From contig NZ_RHHO01000033.1 of the NCBI RefSeq assembly GCF_003710865.1, positions 1 to 64,000 of the forward strand: 64,000 nucleotides of DNA. The letters run 5' to 3'. Below are positions 1 to 8,790 of the stretch, in pieces (position 1 is the stretch's first letter; each line of letters opens with the position of its first letter). Source of the stretch: Brevibacillus borstelensis (GTDB taxonomy: Bacteria; Bacillota; Bacilli; Brevibacillales; Brevibacillaceae). The notes beneath the pieces are model-generated. The model saw only the letters and a list, made by a program, of their open reading frames with translations, was not told the origin of the DNA and did no database searches. The position numbers and the translations under genes were made by a program.

Positions 1-359
1 TCGCGTGTGGATACGCCTTTGGCATAGAGGGCAAGAATTTGATCTTCGATCCCTGTAACATTGGACTGATGTTTCTTTACAATGTTTGGCTCAAAATCAC
101 CCTCTCGATCTCGAGGGACTTGGATGTCGACATCCCCGTACTCAGAACGGACGGTTTTCTTGCTATACCCATTGCGGCTGTTGGTTGTCCGCTTGTTTTT
201 CATGTCATGCTTGGCGTATCCAAGAGAAGACTCGATTTCAGCTTCCAGCATTTCTTGGATTGTGTCTGCGAATAGATCCTTTAACGCTGACTGTACGTCG
301 TCCACTGACTTCATGTTTTTCTCTTTGATCCACTGCTTGATCTGCTCTTTTGACATCAT
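1..359 (-). CDS. IS256-family transposase, N-terminal part (runs off window)
   Basis: Reading the minus strand from an ATG at 359 gives about 119 residues beginning MMSKEQIKQWIKEKNMKSVD and containing SLGYAKHDMKNKRTTNSRNG, a tract typical of the N-terminal region of IS256/Mutator-type DDE transposases, followed by VPRDREGDFEP and ALYAKGVSTR. These transposases catalyse copy-out/paste-in movement of their element. A GGGAG ribosome binding site lies about 8 bases before the ATG pair; the second ATG at 356 is an alternative start. Only the first third of the usual 390-400 residues is in the window, so the catalytic DDE residues cannot be checked. Confidence 0.9.
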   Translation of the reverse strand, partial: MMSKEQIKQWIKEKNMKSVDDVQSALKDLFADTIQEMLEAEIESSLGYAKHDMKNKRTTNSRNGYSKKTVRSEYGDVDIQVPRDREGDFEPNIVKKHQSNVTGIEDQILALYAKGVSTR

Positions 360-436
360 AAAAATCTCCCAACCTTTCTACTCCTAATTGTAGTTTAGAG
401 GTTGAGAGTTTACACAAAATATTTTACAGACTCAAC
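1..436 (-). mobile_element. IS256-family insertion sequence, one end
   Basis: The transposase start is followed (moving away from the gene) by a short AT-rich tract. The element end probably lies near 405-436, where ggttgag and ctcaacc flank gtttacacaaaatattttac, a type of sequence common at ends of this family. The exact terminal inverted repeat and target duplication cannot be fixed without the other end, which is outside the window. The end abuts the terminator of the chemoreceptor gene. Confidence 0.6.
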
Positions 437-437
437 C

Positions 438-474
438 AAAAAGGTCATGAGAGCTTTTACGCCCTCATGACCTT
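438..474 (-). terminator. Rho-independent terminator of the chemoreceptor gene
   Basis: An 11-bp perfect stem (aaggtcatgag, 441-451, with ctcatgacctt, 464-474) is followed on the minus strand by a T run at 438-442. It lies 45 bases past the stop codon of the chemoreceptor gene. Confidence 0.8.
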
Positions 475-518
475 CTTTACTGCCAGCCATCAGCCATCCT
501 ATCCTCTACTCACCAAGC

Positions 519-2570
519 CTACAACTTAAACGAACGAATCGAATCGTACAGCTCCGTCGCCATCCGGGCGAGCATTGCGGAAGCTGCAGAGATTTCCTGC
601 ATCGAAGCGTTTTGCTCCTCGGCAGCGGCGGCTACCGTCTGGGTATTGCCGGCGGATTGCTCCGAGATCCGGGCGATTTCCTGAATAGCCTCGATCATCG
701 TCTCCATCTGCTTGCTGATCTCCGCCATATACGATGAGACTTCATCGGTCTGGCCAAACAGCACGCGGGTCGACTGTGAAATCTGTTCAAAGGCTTGTCC
801 CGTGGTCTGCACATACGTCATTCCTTCCTGCAAGACGTGAGATCCGTTTTGCATGGCGGCGATGACAGCGGTCGTGTCGCTTTGAATGTCTGTCACGATA
901 CGGTGTACCTGGTCGGCGGATGCCGCCGTCTGTTCTGCGAGCTTGCGGACCTCATCGGCAACAACGGCAAAGCCGCGTCCCTGTTCTCCGGCCCGGGCTG
1001 CTTCGATCGCGGCGTTGAGCGCGAGCAGGTTGGTCTGGGCGGCGATATCCGTGATCAAGGCGATCATCTGCCCGATCTCCTGCGAACGCTGTCCGAGAAT
1101 GTTGACCACGTCGGAAGTGTGGGTCATCTGGCCCTCGATCAGATGCATTTGCTCAACGGCTTTGCTGGCCATCTGATTGCCTTCGGCTGCCTGATCCCGC
1201 ACCGTGGAGGTAGATTCGGTGACGGTTTTTACCGCTTCCTCAATTTGCGAAATGTGGGAAGCGATCTGTGTGACGATTTCTGTGCCCCGTGAAGTCGCTT
1301 CCGCTTGTTTATCTGCCCCGTAGGCGATGTCCTGCACGGCTTCGGCGATCTGCTCGGTAGCCTGGCTGGTCTGCTGGGCGCTGGCGGTCAGCTGCTCGGA
1401 TGTGGCCGCGACTTGCTCGGAGTGAAAGCTGACGCGCTGCAGCGTCTCGCGCAAGGTAGCGGTCATCTCGTTGAATCTGTTTGCCATTTGCCCCAGTTCG
1501 TCGGCTGTGTCCAATTGAATCGTTGCAGTAAAGTCTCCCGAGGCCAGCGACTGTGAAAGCCTGTTTGTTTTGTCGAGCTGTCGGGACAGATAACGGCTGA
1601 AAAAGTGAATCACCACGACCAGCACGAGAATTCCGGCGACGCTTGTCAAAGAGAGCTTCCAGAGAAGCGAGTTGACCGGTGCCAATAGCTCCGCGTCTGG
1701 CATCACGAGAGCCAGCGTCCAGTTCGTTTGGGGAATTTTGTGAAAATAAACGGTATTGCTGCCGTTTTGATCGGTAAAAGCAGCTTGCCCCTCAGGCTCG
1801 TCCAGCAAAGTACGGCTGATGGCCGCCAGTGAAGCGTTCTCGTCAGCGGAAATATTCGCTTTCAACAGCTTGGCGGTGTCGGGGAACGAAAGATAGGTTC
1901 CCTCGCTGTCGATCAAGAACGACCAGCCGGTTTCCCCGACTTTGATGTCAGAAACCATCTTTTGAATGCTTCCCAGCTCGAGGTCATCGGTAGTCACGCC
2001 CATCAGCTTGCCGTTTTGGTCGTAAAAAGGAGCAGTGACGGTGACCATGGCAGCCTTCATTTTTTCATCGTAATACGGGCGCGAAAAGACGTAGGGCTTG
2101 TCGGTAGACGCACCGTTTTTGTACCATTCCTGCCCCGTATAGCCAAAGCTCGGGTCATTGTATTCCTCGGTCATGGTGACTGTGCTTTGTGAGCGTTGGC
2201 CATATGTCGAGAAGTACTGGATAGCGGGGTCGTATTTGTACGGCTCCATAAAGATGCCCATCCCAAATGATGTCTCATGCAAAGGTACAGTCTTTTTCAG
2301 CAGAGCGTGCAGGTCTTGCAGCTTGTAGGAGGAAGGGGCGATCTCAATGGTCTTTGCCAAAGCCTCGGTCACCTTGCCATGGGATTCCAGTTGGCTTTCA
2401 ATTCGCGCGCTAACCATGCCAAGCTCTTTGCGCATCTTCTCTCCGATTTCTTCAGTTAGGAGGGAATGCGCGGTAAAGGCCGACACGCCCATCACGAGTG
2501 CCAACGTCCCCATGATCACAGGGAGCATGATAGCTAGTGTGCGGGTACGAATGCTTTTAAATCGAAACAT
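519..2570 (-). CDS. Membrane methyl-accepting chemotaxis protein with dCache sensor
   Basis: This 683-residue protein has a transmembrane segment near residues 13-35, a large extracellular region of about 260 residues with dCache features ([39 protein letters not shown]), a second membrane segment near 305-330, a HAMP domain and a cytoplasmic signalling domain. The conserved MCP hairpin tip appears as [20 protein letters not shown] followed by [14 protein letters not shown]. Such proteins signal ligand binding to CheA/CheW. The ATG at 2570 follows a GGAGAGG-type site. It is monocistronic with its own terminator. The dCache ligand cannot be read; amino acids or organic acids are usual. Confidence 0.93.
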   Translation of the reverse strand: MFRFKSIRTRTLAIMLPVIMGTLALVMGVSAFTAHSLLTEEIGEKMRKELGMVSARIESQLESHGKVTEALAKTIEIAPSSYKLQDLHALLKKTVPLHETSFGMGIFMEPYKYDPAIQYFSTYGQRSQSTVTMTEEYNDPSFGYTGQEWYKNGASTDKPYVFSRPYYDEKMKAAMVTVTAPFYDQNGKLMGVTTDDLELGSIQKMVSDIKVGETGWSFLIDSEGTYLSFPDTAKLLKANISADENASLAAISRTLLDEPEGQAAFTDQNGSNTVYFHKIPQTNWTLALVMPDAELLAPVNSLLWKLSLTSVAGILVLVVVIHFFSRYLSRQLDKTNRLSQSLASGDFTATIQLDTADELGQMANRFNEMTATLRETLQRVSFHSEQVAATSEQLTASAQQTSQATEQIAEAVQDIAYGADKQAEATSRGTEIVTQIASHISQIEEAVKTVTESTSTVRDQAAEGNQMASKAVEQMHLIEGQMTHTSDVVNILGQRSQEIGQMIALITDIAAQTNLLALNAAIEAARAGEQGRGFAVVADEVRKLAEQTAASADQVHRIVTDIQSDTTAVIAAMQNGSHVLQEGMTYVQTTGQAFEQISQSTRVLFGQTDEVSSYMAEISKQMETMIEAIQEIARISEQSAGNTQTVAAAAEEQNASMQEISAASAMLARMATELYDSIRSFKL

Positions 2571-2966
2571 GATACCTCTCCTCTCAAAAAGGCGTCTCTA
2601 TCCTATTCCCAATCTGTGGAAGCTTAAAACCGCCGACTCTAACCATTATACAAAATTGGCAGGATAGGCCTATTGTTGGTAAAATGTTCAAATTAGTCAG
2701 AAAACATTGGTCATCCCGGTCATTTTTCGCTACAATAGAAATACGTTCCAACCTTTGCAAACTGGTATGATTTTCGACTAGAGACAACACCTTCTTATAC
2801 GCTACAATGCAAGAAAGACAAAAGACCGCAAAACTTTTTTGAGAAAGTTGCATTTGCGATTTTTACAGGGAAGGAAACAGAAATGCTTTGCGGTCGGGAC
2901 TTTTGTTCCTCTGATGGACGAGGGAGAATGGTCATACGTTTTGTTTGGCAAAAAGGAGGGAGAGGC
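2571..2966. other. Divergent intergenic region with long imperfect inverted repeat
   Basis: This region separates the chemoreceptor (minus) from a small zinc-ribbon gene (plus). A TATAAT-like hexamer for the minus gene is at 2645-2650. Two arms, roughly acaaaagaccgcaaa (2818-2832) and tttgcggtc...ttttgt (2887-2906), can pair across about 50 bases, and TACAAT at 2803-2808 lies just upstream. No gene is convincing here. Confidence 0.5.
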
Positions 2967-3401
2967 ATGAGTTTTTGCTGTGGTGCCGGAATGATAGGCT
3001 CGATAGGCTCGGTTCGTCATTACAAGACGCTGGTTCACAACGTGCCGATCATGTTTTGTCCGGTTTGTGATAGAATAGAGGTTCACCCTGCTATTGAGGG
3101 AGAATACGAAATTTTGGTGGAATACGCACAAGGGGATCGGGCGCCGGAAGTTGACTTTGCCGATTTCGTTAGTGTTGACAATACATCCGAGTTGTTTGAG
3201 AATTGTACCATGACGGATGAAGCGGGCAGCTTCGCCGACGTGCTGAAGCAACAGATTGATATATCGCTTGATTTGCTGGGCGTCGCAAAAGAACTGAAAG
3301 ACGACGACTGGCGTGAAGCGCTGATGCTCAGGCTCAAACGACTCAGTGATCGTTTGAAGCAATACAACCGACGGAAGGAAATGTCAAAGCGCAGCGCGTG
3401 A
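2967..3401 (+). CDS. Small protein with CPVC zinc-ribbon-like motif, function unknown
   Basis: I chose the ATG at 2967 because AAAAGGAGGG lies 7 bases upstream; longer readings have no ribosome binding site. The 144-residue product has an N-terminal CC pair (MSFCCGAG), then FCPVCDRIEVHP, which looks like half of a YgiT-type zinc finger, then an acidic middle and a helical, Lys/Arg-rich C-terminus. It could be a small regulatory or adaptor protein. It lies 27 bases upstream of the VOC gene and the two may be cotranscribed. I do not recognise a named family. Confidence 0.7.
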   Translation: MSFCCGAGMIGSIGSVRHYKTLVHNVPIMFCPVCDRIEVHPAIEGEYEILVEYAQGDRAPEVDFADFVSVDNTSELFENCTMTDEAGSFADVLKQQIDISLDLLGVAKELKDDDWREALMLRLKRLSDRLKQYNRRKEMSKRSA

Positions 3402-3428
3402 CCTGAGTTGACGTGGGAGGCAGTGTAA

Positions 3429-3821
3429 ATGTTTCATTTGAAAGGCGTGCATCACATCGCGTTAAATTGTCAGGATGTGGTGAAGGTAGCTCGTTTTTTT
3501 AAGGATATTTTGGAAGTCCCCATCCCGGAAGAAGACATCGAAGAAGGAGCGCCTATCTACTTTCAAATTGGCACTTACACACGGATTGGTCTCCATGCCT
3601 ATGAGGGCGAGGAAGGAAAAAACGGTGTCGGGCAAGTGGACCATATCGCTTTTTCCCTGACCAGCCGTGCCGAGCTGGACTATCTGGTAGACAAACTGGA
3701 AGCGGAAAATATCTGCTACCGCGGACCGATTACGCGTCCGACCAGCTTCAACCTTTACTTTGAAACGCCGGACGGGCATCATCTGGAGGTCCGGCTGGAT
3801 AAAGACGAGCTGGATGAATAG
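3429..3821 (+). CDS. VOC superfamily protein (glyoxalase/methylmalonyl-CoA epimerase-like)
   Basis: The 130-residue protein starts with FHLKGVHHIALNCQDVVKVA, the usual first strand-helix unit of the vicinal oxygen chelate fold, and has a second unit starting VDHIAFSLTS and ending YFETPDGHHLEVRL. The metal-binding histidine and glutamate positions (HH near residue 8-9, H in VDHIAF, E in LEVRL) are in place for a methylmalonyl-CoA epimerase or glyoxalase/dioxygenase-like role. Length fits a single-domain VOC protein. A terminator follows. The substrate cannot be deduced. Confidence 0.85.
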   Translation: MFHLKGVHHIALNCQDVVKVARFFKDILEVPIPEEDIEEGAPIYFQIGTYTRIGLHAYEGEEGKNGVGQVDHIAFSLTSRAELDYLVDKLEAENICYRGPITRPTSFNLYFETPDGHHLEVRLDKDELDE

Positions 3822-3830
3822 ATATACGAG

Positions 3831-3878
3831 AGGCACCTTTGGGAGATGCTGCAGCGTCTCGCAACAGGTGCCTTTTTT
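3831..3878 (+). terminator. Rho-independent terminator after VOC gene
   Basis: The arms aggcacct (3831-3838) and aggtgcct (3866-3873) are followed by a run of six T. Confidence 0.85.
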
Positions 3879-4050
3879 GCATGCTCCACAAGACAAGCGC
3901 AGGCCAATGGGCGTTTCCGTGCAAGCAAAAGCTTGTCGAGAAAAAGGCAAACCGTTTGACAGAGACCGACAGCGCTTCTCACCTCTCGTCAAAGGATTCG
4001 ACTCTGGCTGCCCAGAACCTTGATGGGAGAAGGCGAAGGGGGCGACGGTG

Positions 4051-4392
4051 ATGAATGGAGAAGGTTTGGATTCCTTGCTGGAACGGGTGGCTGGTCAAAT
4101 ACAAGGCAAAGCTTACTTGAAGGGCATCACAGGCGGCTGGGAGAGATGTGTGGGAATCGTCGCCGAGGATGCACAATCGCGGCATTGCCTGCGCTTTTCG
4201 CCGGGGGGAATTACCAGGGCAGGGTGGCAGGAGCCGGTGCACCTGGTGGTGAGCGGACAGGAGCGCGATTTGCAGAGACTGTTTGCCGGTGACGAGCTGC
4301 TCTACATCAGTGCCAGACAGTCTGTTACCATAAGAGGGCCGCTGCGGGACCAATTGAAACTCGATGCGCTGCTTCGACTCACGTGCTCGTGA
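4051..4392 (+). CDS. SCP2-like (sterol carrier domain) small protein
   Basis: The 113-residue protein has a pattern typical of the SCP2 lipid-binding fold: a helix-rich start, LRFSPGGITRAGW, then HLVVSGQERDLQRLFAGDEL and VTIRGPLRDQLKLDALLRL, the last resembling the usual low-specificity ligand-tunnel C-terminus. ATG 4051 is preceded by AAGGGGG at 4036-4042 with 8-base spacing; the GTG at 4048 is an alternative start. In Bacillales similar stand-alone domains are uncharacterised. It sits about 60 bases upstream of the aldo/keto reductase gene. Confidence 0.65.
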   Translation: MNGEGLDSLLERVAGQIQGKAYLKGITGGWERCVGIVAEDAQSRHCLRFSPGGITRAGWQEPVHLVVSGQERDLQRLFAGDELLYISARQSVTIRGPLRDQLKLDALLRLTCS

Positions 4393-4452
4393 GCGAAGCG
4401 GCGCTTCTTATTTTTCAGGCATGCTATAATATCCCAGGGAGGGGTACATGGC

Positions 4453-5460
4453 GTGAGGACAAGCATACTGGGGAAAACAGGATTGACTGTATCGAAGCTA
4501 GGCTTTGGCGCCATGCGCCTGCGGGCCATTAGCCATACGGAAGCGGATCGCGTGATCAATCATGCGCTGGATCGCGGCATTACATATATTGATACTGCCG
4601 CGAGTTATGGAGACAGCGAGGAGAAGCTGGGGAGCGCCATCAGCCATCGCCGTTCCGAGTATGTGCTGGCCACAAAGACGATGAAGCGCAGCTACGGGGA
4701 GGCAAAACAGGAGATCGAACAGAGCCTTCGATTGCTGCGGACCGACTATGTGGACATTTTGCAAATTCACTACGTGAACTATCCGCAGGAGTACCGGGAG
4801 GTCAGAGCGGCAGACGGCGCCATACGCGCGGCGGAGGAGCTGCAGTCGAAAGGATACATCGGGCATATTGGGATTACCGGCCATCGTCCTGAGCTGCTGG
4901 CCCGTTGGCTTCGGGATTATCCGTTTGCCACCGTGCTGTTTCACCTGAGCATGGTACAGCCCTTTGCCAAACGGGAGCTGATGCCAATGGCCGAATCGCT
5001 GGATGTCGGAATGATCGCGATGAAGCCGATCTCCGGTCCCTTTCTGTCGAAGGTAACGGAGTCGCTGCGTTATTCAGCCGCATCATCAGCCCATGTCGTG
5101 CTCTCCGGAATGCAGAGCATCGCCGAGGTAGATGCCAACATCGCGGCGCTGGAGAGAAGCGTAGACGCGGAGGAACGCGCCGCTCTGGAGGAAATGGCAG
5201 CGGGGCTGGATGAGCACGGCTGCAGACGCTGCAACTATTGCTCATGTCCCTTGGGGATACGGATTCCGGATACGCTGATTCCTTCGAGGTATCGCCAGAA
5301 ATACGGGCTTTTGGAAGCGGGGGAACTGATGTGGCAGCAGTCGGCTGACAAGTTTGCGCAGTGTATGACCTACGAGCCGTGCAGGGAACAGCCGCTTTGT
5401 CAGCAAGCGTGTCCGTATCATTTGCCGATCCAGGCCGAAATCCGCAGGGCGATGGGGTAG
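4453..5460 (+). CDS. Aldo/keto reductase with C-terminal Cys clusters (4Fe-4S-like)
   Basis: This 335-residue protein is an AKR barrel: FGAMRLR, then DTAASYGDSEEKLG (catalytic Asp/Tyr), ATKTMKRS (Lys) and LQIHYVN (His). The C-terminus adds CRRCNYCSCPLGIRIP, a CxxCxxC-type cluster found in ferredoxin-fused AKRs, and a second spaced group C-x5-C-x5-C-x3-CP. This suggests an iron-sulfur-linked oxidoreductase rather than a plain NADPH-dependent sugar reductase. The GTG start at 4453 has GGGAGGGG 8-16 bases upstream; an ATG at 4448 is followed at once by a stop. Confidence 0.88.
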   Translation: MRTSILGKTGLTVSKLGFGAMRLRAISHTEADRVINHALDRGITYIDTAASYGDSEEKLGSAISHRRSEYVLATKTMKRSYGEAKQEIEQSLRLLRTDYVDILQIHYVNYPQEYREVRAADGAIRAAEELQSKGYIGHIGITGHRPELLARWLRDYPFATVLFHLSMVQPFAKRELMPMAESLDVGMIAMKPISGPFLSKVTESLRYSAASSAHVVLSGMQSIAEVDANIAALERSVDAEERAALEEMAAGLDEHGCRRCNYCSCPLGIRIPDTLIPSRYRQKYGLLEAGELMWQQSADKFAQCMTYEPCREQPLCQQACPYHLPIQAEIRRAMG

Positions 5461-5499
5461 TCTGCGAGATTGAGAAAGGATAAAAGGGGATATGGACAA

Positions 5500-6240
5500 G
5501 TGAGGACCTTTGTCATAAGCGATATTCACGGAATGTATGATGAATTTTGTGAAATGCTTGAACAAATTTCGTTTGACGCCGATTCTGACAAGCTGATTCT
5601 TCTCGGGGATTACATTGATCGAGGCTGCAAAAGCAAGGAAGTCGTGCAACGGGTGAAAGCATTGACAGAGCAGCAGCAAGCGATTGCCATCAAAGGAAAT
5701 CACGATGAGATGTTCCTCGAGTTTCTCTACAGCGGCGAGCCGCAAAAGACGGAACGGTATTTGCGCAATGGCGGCAAAGCCACGCTGGAGAGCTTTTGCG
5801 GTACCGACTGGTTTCAAAATGAAGTGACGGACCAGAAGCTCCAGAGTGCCAGGGAGCATATTTTGCAGCACTATGCGGAGGAAGTCGCATTTTTGCAGCA
5901 ATTGCCCTATTATTATGAGACGAAAGAGCATATTTTTGTGCATGCAGGCATCAATCCGGCGTACGAGGACTGGAGAGAGACTCCTCCCTACGAGATGATC
6001 TGGATCAGGGATGCCTTTTATCATCAGCCGGTGAAGGAAGCGCGAACGGTTGTATTTGGCCACACGACTTGCAGTACGCTGCACGAAAAGCCGGATGTAT
6101 GGTTTGGGGAGAGGAAAATCGGGATTGATGGCGCTTGCGTGTATGGATCTCAGTTGAACTGTCTGGAAATCAAGCCGGATGGGTACGCGGTTCATGTAGT
6201 CCGGACCAAAAACCCTCCAAACCTGGCAGAGAAGCAATAA
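5500..6240 (+). CDS. Calcineurin-like metallophosphoesterase (Ser/Thr phosphatase family)
   Basis: The protein begins RTFVISDIHGMYDEF and has the PPP-family motifs GDxHG-like (SDIHG), GDYIDRG and GNHDEMF, then a later HAGI and GHTTC, all metal ligands of bacterial PP1/ApaH/PrpE-type phosphatases. GTG 5500 is preferred because AAAGGGGA lies 10 bases upstream; a TTG at 5470 has no such site. Length (246 residues) is normal. Targets could be phosphoproteins or dinucleoside polyphosphates; the sequence does not decide. Confidence 0.88.
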   Translation: MRTFVISDIHGMYDEFCEMLEQISFDADSDKLILLGDYIDRGCKSKEVVQRVKALTEQQQAIAIKGNHDEMFLEFLYSGEPQKTERYLRNGGKATLESFCGTDWFQNEVTDQKLQSAREHILQHYAEEVAFLQQLPYYYETKEHIFVHAGINPAYEDWRETPPYEMIWIRDAFYHQPVKEARTVVFGHTTCSTLHEKPDVWFGERKIGIDGACVYGSQLNCLEIKPDGYAVHVVRTKNPPNLAEKQ

Positions 6241-6415
6241 AGGCTGCAGATGTGGCTAGGGAGGCAGCGACGGTCTGTTGCTCTAATCCTTTGCTATTTT
6301 CCGCAGGTTCCCTGTTTCCTTGAATGTTGTTTTTCGACAAATGTCATATAATATAGGGAGTCTTGCGTTTGTGGGACGAGCCTTCACATTTTCTTCACAC
6401 CTAAAAATTAAAATC

Positions 6416-6446
6416 TTGTAGCTTATTTGATCAAATGTGATATACT
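6416..6446 (+). promoter_or_regulatory. Probable sigma-A extended -10 promoter for pckA
   Basis: TGATATACT at 6438-6446 is an extended -10, with a weak TTGTAG -35 at 6416-6421. A second TATAAT lies at 6347-6352. The region upstream of pckA is notably AT-rich. Confidence 0.5.
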
Positions 6447-6512
6447 AATTGCAAATCAACGATGATTAGAAAACATGTTAACGGATAGATACGGGAAGGA
6501 GATCGTTCACAC

Positions 6513-8093
6513 ATGGAAACCAAGACGGTTCACAAGCTTGCTGACGTACTGGCTAATACAAAGGTGTATGCAAACTTGCCAGTCGCAAGGCTCGTTGAGA
6601 TGGCGGTACAGCGCGGCGAAGGCATGATGACAGATAGAGGGGCGCTCAACGCGTTGACAGGTAAGTTTACGGGCCGTTCCCCAAAGGACAAATTCGTAGT
6701 GGACGAAGCATCCGTACACGATAAAGTAAACTGGGGCCCTGTGAACCAGCCGATTACCCCGGAAAAATTCCAGGTGCTATACCAGGACGTCATGGAATAT
6801 CTGCAAACAAAAGAACTGTTTGTCTTCGACGGCTTTGCCGGAGCGGACGAAACCTACCGCCTGCCGATCCGGGTGGTCAATGAATACGCGTGGCACAATT
6901 TGTTTGCCCGCCAGCTGTTCATTCGCCCGAGCGCGGAAGAGCTGGCAGCCCATAAAGCGGAGTTTACCGTAGTATACGCACCTACCTTCAAGGCAAATCC
7001 GGAAGTGCACGGCACCAACTCGGAGACGTTCATCATCACCAGCTTTGAGCAAAAAACCGTTTTGATCGGCGGTACCGAATACGCCGGCGAGATGAAAAAA
7101 TCGATTTTCAGCGTAATGAACCTGCTTTTGCCTGAACAAAACGTTCTCTCGATGCACTGCTCAGCAAACGTAGGCAAAGACGGAGATGTGGCTCTTTTCT
7201 TCGGTCTGTCAGGAACAGGAAAGACAACATTGTCCGCTGACCCGGACCGCTTCCTGATCGGCGACGACGAGCACGGCTGGTCTGACAACGGCGTGTTCAA
7301 CATCGAGGGAGGCTGCTACGCCAAGTGCATCCGACTGTCCGAAGAAGGCGAACCACAGATCTGGAAAGCGATCCAGTTCGGTACAGTGCTGGAAAACGTG
7401 GAAGTCGATCCTGAGACTCGCGAGGCAAATTACGACAGCGACAAATACACGGAAAATACCCGGGCAGCCTATCCGGTCGAAGCCATTCCAGGGGCTGTAA
7501 TCCCAGGTGTCGGCGGTCATCCGAATGTGATCATTTTCCTGACAGCTGACTCGTTCGGAGTGCTTCCGCCCATCTCCAAACTGACAAGAGAACAGGCAAT
7601 GTACCATTTCCTGTCCGGATATACAAGCAAAATGGCTGGGACAGAGCGCGGCGTGACCACTCCGCAAACCGAATTCTCCACTTGCTTCGGTTCCCCGTTC
7701 CTGCCGCTTCACCCAGTCGTCTACGCGGAAATGCTCGGGAAAAAGATCGATGAGCGCGACGTGCAGGTGTACCTGGTCAATACCGGCTGGACCGGCGGAC
7801 CGGTCGGCGTAGGAAAACGCATGAAGCTGTCCTACACCCGCGCAATGGTCACCGCGGCTCTGAACGGCGAGCTGGCCAAGGTCGACTATGTGGCAGACCC
7901 GACTTTCGGGGTGCAAGTGCCAACCTCTTGCCCGAACGTCCCGGCGGAAGTCCTGCTCCCGCGCAACACGTGGGCGGACAAAGACGCCTACGACAAGCAG
8001 GCCCGCGATCTGGCCAACCGCTTTATCGAAAACTTCCAGAAGAAGTTCCCGAATGCAGCCGAAATCGCTGCAGCAGGTCCAAAGGTTCAGTAA
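6513..8093 (+). CDS. pckA: Phosphoenolpyruvate carboxykinase (ATP)
   Basis: This 526-residue enzyme converts oxaloacetate plus ATP to phosphoenolpyruvate, the first committed step of gluconeogenesis. Visible signatures are the P-loop [11 protein letters not shown], the metal and substrate-binding stretch [10 protein letters not shown].. and [10 protein letters not shown], and TGRSPKDKF near the N-terminus. The length equals the family norm. The ATG at 6513 follows GGAAGGAGAT. It is transcribed alone from an AT-rich upstream region; a hairpin follows about 140 bases downstream. Confidence 0.98.
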   Translation: METKTVHKLADVLANTKVYANLPVARLVEMAVQRGEGMMTDRGALNALTGKFTGRSPKDKFVVDEASVHDKVNWGPVNQPITPEKFQVLYQDVMEYLQTKELFVFDGFAGADETYRLPIRVVNEYAWHNLFARQLFIRPSAEELAAHKAEFTVVYAPTFKANPEVHGTNSETFIITSFEQKTVLIGGTEYAGEMKKSIFSVMNLLLPEQNVLSMHCSANVGKDGDVALFFGLSGTGKTTLSADPDRFLIGDDEHGWSDNGVFNIEGGCYAKCIRLSEEGEPQIWKAIQFGTVLENVEVDPETREANYDSDKYTENTRAAYPVEAIPGAVIPGVGGHPNVIIFLTADSFGVLPPISKLTREQAMYHFLSGYTSKMAGTERGVTTPQTEFSTCFGSPFLPLHPVVYAEMLGKKIDERDVQVYLVNTGWTGGPVGVGKRMKLSYTRAMVTAALNGELAKVDYVADPTFGVQVPTSCPNVPAEVLLPRNTWADKDAYDKQARDLANRFIENFQKKFPNAAEIAAAGPKVQ

Positions 8094-8234
8094 GACCGGG
8101 AGCAAGGAACAGGGAATAATGAATAGCGAACATGCGTGGCAACGCCGAGTCGGCAATGTGCAGGCAAAGGCGACCTGAAATCGCATGCGAGAAATCAAGC
8201 TATCAAGCGATACAGAGAAATATAGGATATTCCT

Positions 8235-8288
8235 GGGGCTGTCCCTTTGCATCGGTTCAAACTGCTGCAAGAGGGAACAGCCCTTCTT
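8235..8288 (+). terminator. Terminator-like hairpin after pckA
   Basis: ggggctgtccct (8235-8246) can pair with agggaacagccc (8272-8283) across a 25-base loop and is followed by ttctt. The stem is long but the T tract is weak. Confidence 0.6.
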
Positions 8289-8386
8289 GAATTGCTGGCA
8301 ATAAGTTGCGGTCGAAGAACCAAGCTGTAGAGATGAAAAAGGAGAAAACGGAAAAGGTCTTTGGGACACCTCCAAGGCGGAATGGA

Positions 8387-8464
8387 AAAAGCAAAACACG
8401 CTTTTAGCGTCCAACTCTGAGACCCCTCAACGTGTCTACTGCTTTTGGACGCGGTTTTGCTTTT
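8387..8464 (-). repeat. Long inverted repeat, possible repetitive element or terminator
   Basis: aaaagcaaaac (8387-8397) plus gcgtccaa (8407-8414) match ttggacgc (8445-8452) plus ggttttgctttt (8453-8464) on the opposite strand, making an interrupted stem of about 19 bp. On the minus strand it covers the 3' end of the small ORF and ends in a T-rich run, so it may terminate that transcript. It may instead be a dispersed repeat unit; genome-wide copy number is unknown. Confidence 0.5.
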
Positions 8465-8601
8465 GGAATGGAGCCGGACAGTTCAGCTCCCTCGCAGTGG
8501 CCCACCGAACCTGCAGCCGTTTTCTCCTTGTTCATCTCCACCACCAAAGCCGGGACCGCACCAAAAAACATATCCGCAGCCACTTTGAGAGAAATCCGCA
8601 T
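8404..8601 (-). CDS. Possible small protein, 65 residues, unknown
   Basis: Reading the minus strand from ATG 8601, with TTTTGGAGA 6-8 bases upstream, gives a 65-residue product beginning MRISLKVAADMFFGAVPALV and ending in a basic tail KPRPKAVDTLRGLRVGR. The N-terminal half is mildly amphipathic. There is no family match I can name. The good ribosome binding site and the terminator-like hairpin after it support a real gene, but the ORF could be a by-product of a repeated element. Confidence 0.35.
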   Translation of the reverse strand: MRISLKVAADMFFGAVPALVVEMNKEKTAAGSVGHCEGAELSGSIPKAKPRPKAVDTLRGLRVGR

Positions 8602-8698
8602 GATTTCTCCAAAATTAGCCAAAATAAGCAAATGCCCGGTCAACGAGGTGATACTTTTTAAATATAATGATTTAAAAATTACAGATATGTTTCATTCC

Positions 8699-8771
8699 TT
8701 GATTTATAATTATTCTTATTATAAGATGGGTATTGAGAATGGATTGAGAATAAGTCAACTCATTTTTGAGT
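8699..8771 (+). promoter_or_regulatory. suf operon promoter and leader with direct repeat and hairpin
   Basis: TTGATT (8699-8704) and TAAGAT (8722-8727) are 17 bases apart. Just downstream the 9-mer attgagaat occurs twice (8732-8740 and 8743-8751, an 11-base period), followed by a small perfect hairpin ACTCA-TTTT-TGAGT (8758-8771) directly before the ribosome binding site at 8777. The repeats could be a regulator site. Confidence 0.5.
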
Positions 8772-8790
8772 GTCATGGAGGGAAAAGAAA

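Larger units (their letters stand above)
8094..8790. other. Long intergenic region between pckA and suf operon
   Basis: This 697-base stretch holds the pckA terminator-like hairpin, a possible 65-residue minus-strand ORF with a long hairpin over its 3' end, and then an AT-rich tract carrying the suf promoter and leader. I see no RNA gene family. Confidence 0.6.

Noticed and set aside
8732-8751. Fur box in the suf leader
   Set aside because: The direct repeat does not fit the inverted 7-1-7 TGATAAT-N-ATTATCA consensus; left as an unnamed repeat.
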